From assembly GCF_000208925.1 (NCBI RefSeq), contig NW_001915280.1, positions 1 through 10,511 on the forward strand: a stretch of DNA of 10,511 bases, in the 5' to 3' direction. Shown here one piece after another: positions 1-8,810 of this stretch. The position numbers were made by a program, and so were the translations under genes. The number at the start of each line of letters is the position of its first letter. Within the stretch, counting starts at the first letter, position 1. Under the pieces are notes generated by a model. That model saw only the letters and a list, made by a program, of their open reading frames with translations, ran no database searches and was not told where the DNA came from. Source of the stretch: Entamoeba histolytica HM-1:IMSS. Lineage: Eukaryota > Evosea > Mastigamoebida > Endamoebidae.

Positions 1-1342
1 AAATACAAACAAAACAAATAACAAATAAAAAGAAGAAATTGAAATATAAAAATATATAGAAAATGATTAAAAGAAATGACAATAAAACAACAAAATACAA
101 TAAAAATGACTAACAATAAATTAATCAATAAAAGAATGAAATTAAATGAATAAAACCAATACAATAATGAATATAACAAAATCATACAAATACTAACAGA
201 ATAATGTTTAACATAACAAAACAATTAACAATTAACGAATGTCAAAACATGAAATAATAGAATGTGAATAACACAAAGAAAACAAATCAAAAACAACAAA
301 TCAAAACAAATAACCAAAATTAATATGAAAATGAAATAAAAAGTATCATGTTATTAATACAATGCATAAAGTACAAAACAAATATTTAAAAAAATAGAAT
401 AAACAAAACATTCAAATAAACCAATAATTAACAAAAAGAAATAAAGAAAATAATAACAATATGAAACAATAATAACATAACAATTCTCAATTCTTTAATA
501 TCATTAATATTAACATTTTATTTATTGATTTTTATTTATGAAATATCAACAGTTAATAATTTGAATAATAAAATAATTTGAATAATAAGAATCAACATAA
601 TTGAATATTTAATGAATAAATTTAGTTAATAATCTCACTATTTATCGAATTAATCGCACTAAAATACAAACAAATACTTCTAATGATAAATAACTATTAA
701 TTAAACACAAATGAATATAAGAATGAATAATAACATGAATATGAATACGAAATGCAAAGAAGAATAAATAATGAATATTCAAAATATTCCATAAAACATG
801 AATCAATATTTTATTTATATTCTTCATACTTCATTTATTTCATTGATTATATTCTAATTGATAAAACAAAATAAGAAGAATCATAAAAACAGTAATAATT
901 AATTGAAATAATATAAGAATAAGAACCAATAATCAAACAATAATAAACACAACAATATGAAATACTATGTTACAATATGATTAACTAAAATACATAAGAA
1001 TAATAAACAATAAAGATAATACAAACAAATGAAATAGAAGATAATTGTACATGATAAATACATTAATAATCACAACGTTAAAATTGTTTTGATGATAATA
1101 ACAAAAATAAGAATAGAACAGAAACAACATATGCAATGATGAAAGAAAAAAGAAAAGAGTCATAAACAACCAATGAATGATATAAAACAAATAACAGAAT
1201 GATATGAATAACATACAAAGAAAATATGAGAAAGAAACATACAATAAAAGTGATAAAAAGTGAAAAAAGGAGAAGAAACAACAGAAGAGAATGCAAGTAT
1301 GAATGAAAAATAATATATTTTTTGAAATAATAATGAGAATAA
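1..1342. other. A-rich region without a reliable gene
   Basis: The + strand is strongly A-rich with C nearly as common as G, built from words such as AACAAA, AATAAAA and GAATGAATAA. One + frame (codons starting at multiples of 3, about 60-590) gives an N/Q/T/K-rich reading with many stops, but another + frame also gives protein-like pieces, so neither is called. From about 1080 the + strand becomes purine-rich and may already belong to the decayed gene that is clearer from 1343. The long - strand ORFs at 981-1464 are Phe/Leu/Ser-rich and overlap one another in different frames. They are treated as antisense shadows. No RNA gene or promoter motif is recognised. Confidence 0.5.
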
Positions 1343-1750
1343 AGAAAAGAACAAAAAGAGAAGAAATTAAAGCGTTGTTTATCTTCTGAAGTGAAACAAA
1401 TAAGAAATGATAAAGAAGAGAATATTTCACGAGATAATCCAATGTATAATGAAAAGAACAACAAAAAACAAGAAATTAGAAGAAGACAATGACAATGGGA
1501 ATATTGAAATTGAATGAATAAATTAAATAATCAATTAAGAAGAAAGTGAAATAGAAGAAAGAGTGATGATATTGAAAGAATATGCAGTTTGAATGAATAA
1601 ATAAAATGAGATAGAAACATTGAAATACACGGAGAATAAAGAAAACAAAACAGAAGAATAATATACAATAAAAGACAATATAACAATATCACAAATCACA
1701 ACAATGAGATGAAATAATGAAATAATGAGAAAGACAAAACAACAAGAAGT
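1343..1750 (+). pseudogene. decayed protein-coding gene, upstream segment
   Basis: This is a + strand frame that stays readable for about 135 codons. Its first 49 codons (1343-1489) have no stop and contain Cys, Pro, Met, Ser and Asp besides Lys and Glu, for example the run KLKRCLSSEVKQIRND, ending at TGA 1490-1492. The same frame continues through several TGA and TAA codons with pieces such as RRKSDDIERICSLNE and DRNIEIHGE, and then KRQYNNITNHNNEMK. The lack of a frame change, together with G/C-containing codons unlike the flanking DNA, suggests a gene eroded mainly by base substitution. No start codon is assigned because the 5' end is unclear. The protein family is not recognised. It appears to continue at 1725 in another frame. 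Chance protein-like reading of purine-rich DNA cannot be fully excluded. Confidence 0.5.
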
Positions 1751-2144
1751 GATTATTAAATATTTAAAGAATAAGTTCCAATATCACTACTCAGATGAGT
1801 TGAATTTTTATAATTATTTTAACAAAAAGATGAGAATTAAAGAATGGTAGTTACAAAATAGAAATTAATACATATTCAAAAGATGATATAAACAAGTAAA
1901 AAGAAATGAAGAAACAAATGAAATAATAAGAAAATCACGAGTTGAGCATACTAAAATAATATTCAATATGTAAGAATATCCTAACTATAAACAATGTAGT
2001 AATAATGGTTGTGTGAATGTAGAAATTAAGAATGAAGAAGAATGCAGTTCAAGAAAAGAATAGACAAATCTAACAAAGAAATGAAAGAATAGAAATGCGA
2101 TTATCATAGATATGATTAATGTATGAAGTTTGAATGAGATATAA
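1725..2144 (+). pseudogene. decayed protein-coding gene, central segment
   Basis: From ATG 1725 a 41-codon stop-free stretch runs to TAG 1848-1850 and includes aromatic-rich sequence (KNKFQYHYSDELNFYNYF). The same frame then continues to about 2144 through TAG, TAA and TGA codons. It gives the readings KRNEETNEIIRKSRVEHTK, EYPNYKQCSNNGCVNVEIKN and NAIIIDMINV. It includes a Cys-containing patch (C-x4-C followed later by another Cys), which could be a metal-binding remnant, but no known motif is complete. About 140 codons in one frame with all three stop types indicates substitution decay rather than a reassigned stop codon. The segment overlaps the end of the preceding one in another frame, so one indel probably separates two parts of one gene. 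A further in-frame piece, MNKMKIRKTMEIEEMTKI, lies at 2150-2206 after another frame change. The family is not recognised. Confidence 0.55.
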
Positions 2145-2206
2145 CATTTATGAATAAGATGAAAATAAGAAAAACAATGGAAATAGAAGAAATGACGAAA
2201 ATATAA

Positions 2207-2557
2207 CAATAACGGTTGTAATAACAATATTGAGATTATTTAATAATGAAACAAGAAGAACAATGAATGAAATTTGCATAGAAATGTCATGTGAAATAAC
2301 AAAGAAAAGATAATTATCATAAATATAAAAACACTAAATAGTGAATATAATGAATATATGTATGAAACAGAAGAATGATTATTTTTAGAGAGTGAATTGA
2401 AGTAAACTTACGTGAACAAGAGATAAAAGTGAATTTGATTTGAAGATAATTTAATTATTAAATTATTTCTGAAAATTTAAGTCAAATAGAAAATTCATAT
2501 CTTTTTATTTAAAAATCAAAGAATAGAAGAAGAAAAGAAAAAATAAATAATAAATAA
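2207..2557 (+). pseudogene. decayed coding gene, probable 3' segment
   Basis: Short + strand readable pieces follow the central segment in changing frames. At 2462-2509 there is a stop-free run reading IISENLSQIENSYLFI. After a TAA it continues in the same frame to TAA 2555-2557 with a basic tail (KSKNRRRKEKINNK). Around 2323-2400 another frame reads LNSEYNEYMYETEE and then, past a TGA, LFLESELK. The pieces are short and the DNA is very AT-rich, so linkage to the upstream segments is inferred only from shared strand, adjacency and purine bias. If correct, the whole relic spans at least 1.2 kb and points towards the opposing relic that starts at 2783. Confidence 0.35.
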
Positions 2558-2782
2558 TACAAGTAGATATGGATAAATATAAAATGTGAAGAATGTTGAA
2601 ATGATATTCAAAGAATTTGGTATGTTTTAATTCTATTATTTTATTCATTTCATAACATTCATACATTAATACCATCTAATATTTAGAGTATAAAATAATA
2701 AATATTTCACGAGTGTGACAATAATTAATGACTTTATTTCAAATGAAATATAATTTCTGTTCATTTTGTATTTATTTTATTT

Positions 2783-3934
2783 TCACTCATCACTCACTTT
2801 CATTAATATTGTTATTTGATTCATTATTTTCTTATTATTGTAATAGTAGTTAATAAATTGTACATCATTTTCTTTCATTTCTTCTTTCATTATTTTCATT
2901 ACTTCATCATCTTCTATTTCTTCTTTCTCTTTCTTGTTTATTTTATTTATTATTTCTTTTATTTCATTATCTTCCATTGATGTTTTATTATTTCTTCTTC
3001 CATTATTCTATTGATTTCTCTTTTAATTTCATTATTATTTTAAATGCACTCTTTATTACTTCTTTATATTCATTAATACCATTTACTTTAATTCTAAATT
3101 CATGTATTAATCTTTTTATTAACTCTTATTATTGTTGGCATTTTATGTTTTCTTTCAAATAATTTCAAAACAAAACATTTATAAAGTGTTAAAATTTCTT
3201 CTTCTCTATTTGTTTGTTTCAATTGTTTTTATTGATAATCTAATTCAAATGGTGTGATTTTTATGTTCAATTTCTATTTCTTCAATGAAATTCTGAACTA
3301 ACTTTATTTTTTAAAGATTATCTTCGCATGATGATATTTCATCAATATTGCCACAATGATGAAAAGAATAATTATACTTTGTGAATCAGATGAGTTTGTT
3401 ATAATGTATTTTACATCATCTTTCTTCTTTTCTTTCTCTGCATGTTTTTATTTTCTAATTTAGATAATTTATTTTTCAGGGATATTAATTGTAGTGTTAA
3501 ATTATTTATTTCAAACACTTTCATCTCAGATTCAGCATGAAATTCAAATAATTTTATCACACTTTGTTTGTGCTTATCTCATTCTCATACTTCTTCTTTA
3601 ATGTCATAATATCATTTGTTAATTTCTTAATAGTCTTTACTTGTATTTTTATTTCCTTTTTCATTTCTTCTTTCTCTTTTATATTCTTTTCATTTCTTTT
3701 TTTCTAATTCTTCATCAATTTTCTTCTCTTCTTTAGTAAATTCCTTATCGTCTTTATCTTCATTTTCAATACACATTGAATATTTGTGATATGATTTATT
3801 ATCATTTATTTCTATTAAATTGAATTGTTTATCTTCTTTAATAGTCATACTAATATTTCTTCTTCCTTTCTAATTGTTTTTGTTTTTATTTCACTGACAA
3901 GAAAATACCATCTCCACCATATTATTGATGGTGT
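2783..3934 (-). pseudogene. decayed coiled-coil protein gene with frameshifts
   Basis: Read on the - strand from 3934 down, protein-like segments follow one another in different frames. First comes a Trp-rich piece (WWRWYFLVSEIKTKTIRK, Trp codons at 3914-3919). Then come IKEDKQFNLIEINDNKSYHK with CIENEDKDDKEFTKEEKK, a charged helical piece (EIKIQVKTIKKLTNDIMTLK), and a heptad-like piece (EINNLTLQLISLKNKLSKLE). After these are KDDVKYIITNSSDSQSIII, IKLVQNFIEEIEIEHKNH, EFRIKVNGINEYKEVIKSAF, and finally a 64-codon intact stretch from ATG 2975-2977 to TGA 2783-2785, rich in Glu/Lys/Asp/Met. Several frame changes fall at runs of five to seven A. The product was probably a long hydrophilic coiled-coil protein of at least 380 residues, family not recognised. 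The 64-residue ORF could be called a small gene but is better explained as the 3' end of this relic. Confidence 0.6.
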
Positions 3935-4170
3935 TTATTCTTTGATTTTTTTTTTGTTTTATTTCTTCATTATTAACTTTTTGTGTAGTTTATTTTGATT
4001 AATAGAAATTCACAACATTATTCTGATTATCTTTTTTCTTCAACACTTTCTTTATTAAACATAATGAATATTCAATATTAGATAAATGTATGTTTAGTGT
4101 AATTGTATCATTTAAGAATTAAAACAATATTCATTTTAATGTTTTACTTATTAAAATATAGAATAATACA
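3935..4170. other. spacer upstream of the decayed coiled-coil gene
   Basis: The 5' end of the - strand relic is blurred here. A - strand ATG with MFNKESVEEKR lies near 4030-4060 but is followed at once by stops. A T-run of nine occurs near 3949-3957. The + strand turns from T-rich to A-rich at about 4100, which coincides with the switch to the next remnant on the other strand. No confident gene or control element is seen. Confidence 0.4.
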
Positions 4171-4371
4171 ATGAATAAATACAATATTAAAACAATCACA
4201 ATATAGAAATAATAATGTATTATTTTGTTATTTAAATAAAGAATGAATAGAGATGATGAAATTAAAATGAACATCATCCAAATAAAATAATACATATAAT
4301 GAACAAAATGTAAAATAATGAATTTAAATAATGATATTTTATATAAATTGTATTTCATTTCACAATTATGA
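4171..4371 (+). pseudogene. short decayed coding remnant
   Basis: From ATG 4171 to TGA 4369-4371 one frame of 66 codons reads as protein between interior stops (mostly TAA/TAG, one TGA): MNKYNIKTITI, then RMNRDDEIKMNIIQIK, then TKCKIMNLNNDILYKLYFIS. The opposite strand is open for 75 codons at 4131-4358, but that product is almost wholly Ile/Leu/Phe/Tyr and is the complement of Asn/Lys/Ile codons. I prefer the + strand reading because it holds polar residues and a charged cluster. The alternative is a hydrophobic - strand membrane peptide. The family is unknown and the remnant could be noise in AT-rich DNA. Confidence 0.35.
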
Positions 4372-5108
4372 TTTTACTATCAAATTCAATCATAAAAATT
4401 CATCAATATATCAAATATGAATATTGATTATTCAATACATAATAAAATAAAGAATGTATAAAATAGAAGAATAGTTTTGATTCAAACATAATAAAATGAC
4501 AGATTGAATAGTTATTAATCATTTAATTGTTTATAGTGTCAAATCATTAGAAATAAAATAATGAAATAAAAGAATTTATTATCTTTAATTCAATTACAAA
4601 TTGTTATTATTATATTCATTCTTTTTAACATCTTCTTGTTTATTTTATCATTCTGACATTACTATTATTTCATAATGAATGACATTTATTTAATAATGAA
4701 TAGAAACATAACAATAATATTGTATAAATAAATTCATAATATAACTGAGATATAGTTTATGAAATGAACATTTAATTAATAGACAATGAAAATAAATATA
4801 ATGATGATATTAAAATAAAATAAAAATAACATAAATTAACAAAAGAAGAAACAATAATAAATATACAATAACAAACAATAAGATATGAATATAATATAAT
4901 GAATAAGAATTGAAATAGAAATAATATAATAAACAATAAATAATAAATATTGAAATTATTAAATTGAAGTTTAAAATAAAATATGATAAAACTGAATGAT
5001 AAAATAATAAACTGTTATTAATTCATTTGAATATTTATGATGTTGAATAACATTTAATAATATTTCATGATATGTGATAAATGACAATTAAATAAGTGAT
5101 ATGAAACA
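4372..5108. other. AT-rich intergenic region
   Basis: The region is mostly A-rich on the + strand, with many AATGA, AATAAT and TTCAT words. A short - strand reading near 4590-4640 (NKQEDVKKNEYNNNN) could be a remnant, but it is low-complexity. No RNA gene, tandem array or control site is recognised. Confidence 0.5.
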
Positions 5109-5446
5109 ATGAATAAGAAAGATAGAAGTAATAATATAATATTAAATGTAACAGTTAAAATAATAAATAACGATAGTCGAAGTATGAAATAAGTAACAAA
5201 TGAATGATGATATTTAGTAATGAATAAAATGACACAATAATATTATAAACAAATGATGTAGAATGAAATAGTTAAATAAGAAACAACAAATAAAATAAGG
5301 AATGAAATAAATAACCAAGTGAATAAAATAAATGTTAAAAGAAAGATAAACTAAACAATTTCATTAAATATTTTCATGACAAATTCAATAAAAAGACATT
5401 TAAAAATAATTATATCATAATGTTAGAAATAGTCGTTTATTTTTAG
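5109..5446 (+). pseudogene. decayed coding remnant with one frame change
   Basis: ATG 5109 opens a 27-codon stretch reading NIILNVTVKIINNDSRSMK, with TAA at 5190-5192. The same frame continues past stops (VTNE, YLVMNKMTQ) into a stop-free piece at 5280-5351 (TTNKIRNEINNQVNKINVK). It then switches by one frame at a short A-rich run near 5337-5345 into a 35-codon piece ending at TAG 5444-5446 (KLNNFIKYFHDKFNKKTFK followed by IIMLEIVVYF). The order is polar basic sequence followed by an amphipathic/aromatic stretch, which looks like one eroded protein of at least 110 residues. No conserved motif allows a family name. Confidence 0.45.
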
Positions 5447-5568
5447 TACTTTTAGATGAATAATAACTAGAATAAAAAATGAAAGAAAAATGATAAGTAT
5501 AAATTATATTATACTAAAAATATAAACAAACTATTCACTTATTGTTTAATAAACACCTTTTATTAATA

Positions 5569-5753
5569 TTATTGAGTCATATTTTTACATATTTTAATCT
5601 CTATTTTATGTTCATTTTCATATTTATCTTCTTTATTCATTACTTCATTATTTATTTTTTAACTTGTAAATTCAATTTTGAAGTACTTTTATTTGAAATA
5701 TTATTTATATCAATTTCTGATGTTGTTCAAATCATATCATTAAATAATTTGAA
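5569..5753 (-). pseudogene. short decayed coding remnant
   Basis: The - strand frame at 5652-5753 reads FKLFNDMI, TGA, then TSEIDINNISNKSTSKLNLQ, ending at TAA. The adjacent frame at 5569-5658 reads NNEVMNKEDKYENEHKIEIK and ends KICKNMTQ, then TAA at 5569-5571. The two are joined at a run of six A (on the - strand), so a single-base slip would link them. The + strand ORF at 5542-5757 (71 codons, nearly all Phe/Ile/Leu/Tyr) is the antisense shadow under this reading. It could instead be a hydrophobic membrane peptide, which I consider less likely. The family is not recognised. Confidence 0.4.
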
Positions 5754-6357
5754 GTAAAAACTCTTTTATTACTATTCTTATTGACATTTCATATTCATTA
5801 CATTCAAAACATCAACAAAAACAACTTCATATGAATTAATTTTGTGATTAAATAAACATTCAATTTAATATTAAATAAAATATGAAATTGAATAAATATA
5901 AAATGAATGGAAAGTATCATAGAATGAAAAATAGATAAATGAATGAAGAGAATAATATGAAACAAAATATAACATCAAAACAATGAATAATTAAATAAAA
6001 TCACGATTTGAATTAAAATGAAATTATTTGATTTGTATCATCATTGTTTATAGTTTTATGAATGGATTAATGATGAAAATATAATGAATATTTTGATTAT
6101 CATACTATCGTATTTTCTAATATCAATTCATGAATTTTTTAAAATAAATACTCTTTATTTTCCATTATTCTATTTATTCATTATTATATTTTCATGACAT
6201 AGTATTATTAATTGTTTCAAATATAATACAATTATTATTAATCATACACAATTATTCTATTTGTTTAATATCAGATATTATAAAATAACATCAATACATA
6301 CATTATAAAATATAAAGAAGTATCTTCATATCTAAATTTATTCATTAATAAAACATT
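5754..6357. other. AT-rich intergenic region
   Basis: The base bias is mixed: T-rich to 5800, A-rich 5830-6000 and T-rich from about 6110. It contains the 12-bp perfect palindrome AATTCATGAATT at 6125-6136 and several CATTATT/ATTCATT words. No gene, RNA or tandem array is supported. Confidence 0.5.
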
Positions 6358-6525
6358 ATGTATTTTCTTTTTATTCATTATTTTATTCTTCTTTTCTATC
6401 ATGTTTATATTCATTATTATAATTCATTGATACTTCATATTTATTATTTTGTATTTGTATTATTAAAATATAAATTCATTTCTTTTTCATTTCTTCTCTT
6501 TCATTATATTTTATTATATTCACAT
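6358..6525 (-). pseudogene. possible continuation of the adjacent - strand relic
   Basis: Downstream of the 6526-6975 frame on the - strand, other frames give short protein-like runs: SSECEYNKI (starting near 6533), then RRNEKEMNLYFNNTNTK, and YEVSMNYNNEYKHDRKEE. The + strand ORF at 6358-6540 (60 codons, Tyr/Phe/Leu/His-rich) is their complement. These runs may be the eroded 3' part of the same gene after indels. The evidence is composition and adjacency only. Confidence 0.3.
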
Positions 6526-6975
6526 TCAGATGATTATTAATATTCTATCAATTCTTATTTGATATTTGTTTAAATACTTCTTATAACTAATATAATTAAT
6601 GACATGAATTTATCATTTATACTCAATTGATTTAATTAATATTCATTTATTTCATAATATTAAAAGTGATGAAATAACAATATTCATTATTTCACATTGT
6701 GATATTGTTTTTTATATTTTGTATAATTTCTCTATTATAATCCACGCATTTTCATTATTTTATGATGAACTATCAATTGAATATATTTATTTTATTTCTT
6801 AAACAAATTTTATTTTTTATTTCCATTTATTATCACTTCTTTTATGTTTTATTCTTTGTTTTTTCAATTCTTCTGATTGTTTATTATTTTATTTGTTATT
6901 CAAACACTGTTTAAATTCATTTAATTGTTGATATTAGAATTGGTATTATCTATGAATTGATATATTGTATTTTAT
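6526..6975 (-). pseudogene. decayed gene holding one frame for about 150 codons
   Basis: On the - strand one frame runs from 6975 to TGA 6526-6528 without a frame change. It reads, between stops: YQQLNEFKQCLNNK; NNKQSEELKKQRIKHKRSDN followed by KWK; IYSIDSSS; NNENAWIIIEKLYKI; KTISQCEIMNIVISSLLIL; and INYISYKKYLNKYQIRIDRI. It includes two Trp (TGG), two Cys, an Ala (GCG) and varied polar residues, unlike flanking DNA. The first eight interior stops are all TAA. TGA appears only in the last third. The TAA codons sit among Gln/Asn-rich residues, so CAA to TAA transitions are a simple explanation. A basic, possibly nucleic-acid-binding segment is followed by helical sequence, but no family is recognised. 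An alternative is a gene written in a code where TAA means Gln, which the neighbouring intact CDS argues against. Confidence 0.5.
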
Positions 6976-7332
6976 TCATATATTTAATTATCTTTCATTT
7001 TGTGTGTTTGAAAATATTAAACATATTATGTTTATATTCAATAACGAATAACTTGAATAATAACAATCAAATAAATAGAATGAATTTGATATTTGTTATG
7101 AAAAATGAATAAAACAGAATAAAACAATTGAAAACATTTTAATGTTATGATTAGTAATTTTAATTAAATTTGAATAAATATTAATTAAATGGATTTAGAA
7201 TATTTTATCATTCATTGTTTATCATTATTAATATATTCATTTGAATGAATAAAATAAAAACAACTGAATAAAATACTATGTTATTTATATTTCATTGAAC
7301 AATTTAATGATGGAATGAATTAAGTACTATTT
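6976..7332. other. AT-rich spacer downstream of the CHD1-like gene
   Basis: This spacer separates the 3' end of the intact - strand gene from the upstream end of the next relic. It has a mixed A/T bias with TTCATT and GAATAA words and no readable coding run of note. It should hold the 3' untranslated region and poly(A) site of the gene at 7333, but no signal can be picked out of such AT-rich DNA. Confidence 0.4.
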
Positions 7333-8076
7333 TCAATGTGGTATTGTATGAAATGATTTATCATTTATATTTATTGTGATTAATTCTACAAGATATTTAA
7401 TTCGTTCTGAAATAACTTTTTGACAATATTCTTCATTTCTAATTCCATTGATTTCTTCAAGTTGATATTTAATGATTGGATTGTTATGTATTTCTTTCTT
7501 ATCACTTATCCCATACTTCTTTATCATTGAAATAATCGTTAAATCACTCCCAACACTCCATCCACTTTTCTTTGTTTCTTCTTGATATTCTTTTCCTTCT
7601 ATAATTTCTCCTTTTTTAATTCTTTGATACCCTTCTTTAATGATATTGTATGTTTTAATTTCTTGATAAATTGGTGTGTTTGAATATTGTATTTCTTTTT
7701 CTTCTTTCATCTTTTCTTCTTCACTCATTCCTTTTATCATATTTTCTTTGTTTGTTCTTTTGTTCTTTTCTTTCTTCTTTTCATTTATTCTTGTTTTCTT
7801 TTTTCCTTCATCTTCTTCAATTGTATCATCTTCACCACTTCCTGTGTTTTCTTTCTCTTCTTTGTTATGTTCATCACTCTTCTTTCCGATTTTGTGTATG
7901 TCTCCCTTTCTTGTTCTAATTTGATGATAATTTCTTTTTTTCATTTCTCTTGTAATTTCTTCTTTTTCACTTGCGTTGTGTTTGATTGGTTTTTCTTCTT
8001 TGACAAATGACAGATATTGACAATTCATCATGTCAATCATTTCGATGTTGTAATAACCATCAGGGTTTGTTTGCAT
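7333..8076 (-). CDS. CHD1-like SLIDE-domain protein (247 aa), possibly a remodeller fragment
   Basis: The frame is open for 247 codons from ATG 8074-8076 to TGA 7333-7335, with higher G+C than its surroundings and normal AT-rich codon use. All nine Gln are CAA, Arg is mostly AGA, and both strand and composition fit a real gene. Residues 31-127 are a Lys/Glu-rich low-complexity linker with an acidic cluster (GEDDTIEEDE, 81-90). Residues about 171-234 resemble the SLIDE part of the CHD1 SANT-SLIDE DNA-binding region: Trp173, Asp178, the hydrophobic helix with KYG 187-189, the IHNNP turn 196-200, and a last helix with Arg225 and YLVEL 228-232. In CHD1 this module follows the Snf2 ATPase and binds linker DNA. 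No chromodomain or ATPase is present here. An in-frame TAA directly precedes the ATG, so this is either a small stand-alone protein, a last exon, or a 5'-truncated relic. The domain match is by eye. Confidence 0.7.
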   Translation of the reverse strand: MQTNPDGYYNIEMIDMMNCQYLSFVKEEKPIKHNASEKEEITREMKKRNYHQIRTRKGDIHKIGKKSDEHNKEEKENTGSGEDDTIEEDEGKKKTRINEKKKEKNKRTNKENMIKGMSEEEKMKEEKEIQYSNTPIYQEIKTYNIIKEGYQRIKKGEIIEGKEYQEETKKSGWSVGSDLTIISMIKKYGISDKKEIHNNPIIKYQLEEINGIRNEEYCQKVISERIKYLVELITININDKSFHTIPH

Positions 8077-8108
8077 TTATGATTGATTTTTAGTTATTTT
8101 TCATTTTA

Positions 8109-8156
8109 TTAGTTTTTTGGTTTTGCTATTTCTAATTTGTCTGTTGTAAAAGACAT
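8109..8156 (-). other. short ORF upstream of the CHD1-like gene
   Basis: A 15-codon - strand ORF starts at ATG 8154-8156 and ends in TAA TAA, 32 bases before the ATG at 8076 and in a different frame. It encodes MSFTTDKLEIAKPKN, a balanced composition unlike random AT-rich sequence. It could be a leader ORF, a remnant of the true N-terminus, or chance. No GT-AG intron joining it to the downstream frame is evident. Confidence 0.3.
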
Positions 8157-8159
8157 GAA

Positions 8160-8810
8160 ACATTGTTGTGAATAAAATGATGTGCAACAACATCAACAAT
8201 AACATACAATAATTTCTATGAATTTATTCATTCAATTCTTCTTATTTATTTTTGTTTCTTTATCTCATAATCTCGTTCATTATATTTTATTAATCTAATA
8301 TTGTTATTATATTTATTGATATTAAAATGTAGATAATAAAGAAATACACAATTTGTGTAATTAAATAATTTAATTGATGTGTTAATAATAAATACAATGA
8401 AATATGATAAATAATACAATGAAATGAGAATGATGGTAAAATGAATGTAATTAAAGAATGAAAAATCAATTATTATTTGACTTTATTATACATTTTCATT
8501 CATTTTAATTTTAAATCAAATGATAAATACAAAGATATGAATGTATTATTTAATTGTTTGTGAATAAATACAATAATAATAAAACAAAATGTTCAATAAA
8601 ATTACATTCATGAAATAATATTTATCATTAAAAATAACATAAAATGAAACTGAATAAGAATAAACACATTTCAATTCATATTTTATTCATTTATTTATGT
8701 TAAAATATTTCAAATAAATCTACAAAATCAAATGAATTATTCACAAATAAATGAATGATGATATGAGATGATATTCAAATTAGAATAAAGAATAAAATGA
8801 ATGTGTATTA
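8160..8810. other. AT-rich region, likely upstream of the CHD1-like gene
   Basis: The region has a mixed A/T bias. The first part probably contains the promoter of the - strand gene at 7333-8076, but no TATA or initiator element stands out, because such words are everywhere. No readable coding run, RNA gene or tandem array is supported. Confidence 0.4.

Noticed and set aside
60..590. Single + frame reading of an N/Q/T-rich protein
   Set aside because: Many stops are present and a second + frame is about as protein-like, so in this A/C-rich DNA the reading is not distinguishable from chance.
981..1464. Overlapping - strand ORFs of 153, 128 and 64 codons
   Set aside because: All are Phe/Leu/Ser/Tyr-rich and overlap in different frames. 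They are what the complement of a purine-rich + strand gives, and the + strand reading is more protein-like.
1985..2227. - strand 80-codon ORF
   Set aside because: It lies antisense to the + strand relic at 1725-2206 and has a shadow-like hydrophobic composition.
2977..3162. + strand 61-codon ORF
   Set aside because: It is the complement of the - strand coiled-coil relic and is rich in Phe/Ile/Leu/Ser without any domain signal.
6125..6136. 12-bp palindrome AATTCATGAATT as an operator
   Set aside because: Short AT palindromes built from the common ATTCAT/ATGAAT words are expected by chance here, and no nearby gene start uses it.
7671..8010. + strand ORFs of 82, 82 and 107 codons
   Set aside because: They are antisense to the Lys/Glu-rich linker of the 247-residue gene. 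Three open frames at once is typical of a pyrimidine-rich shadow.
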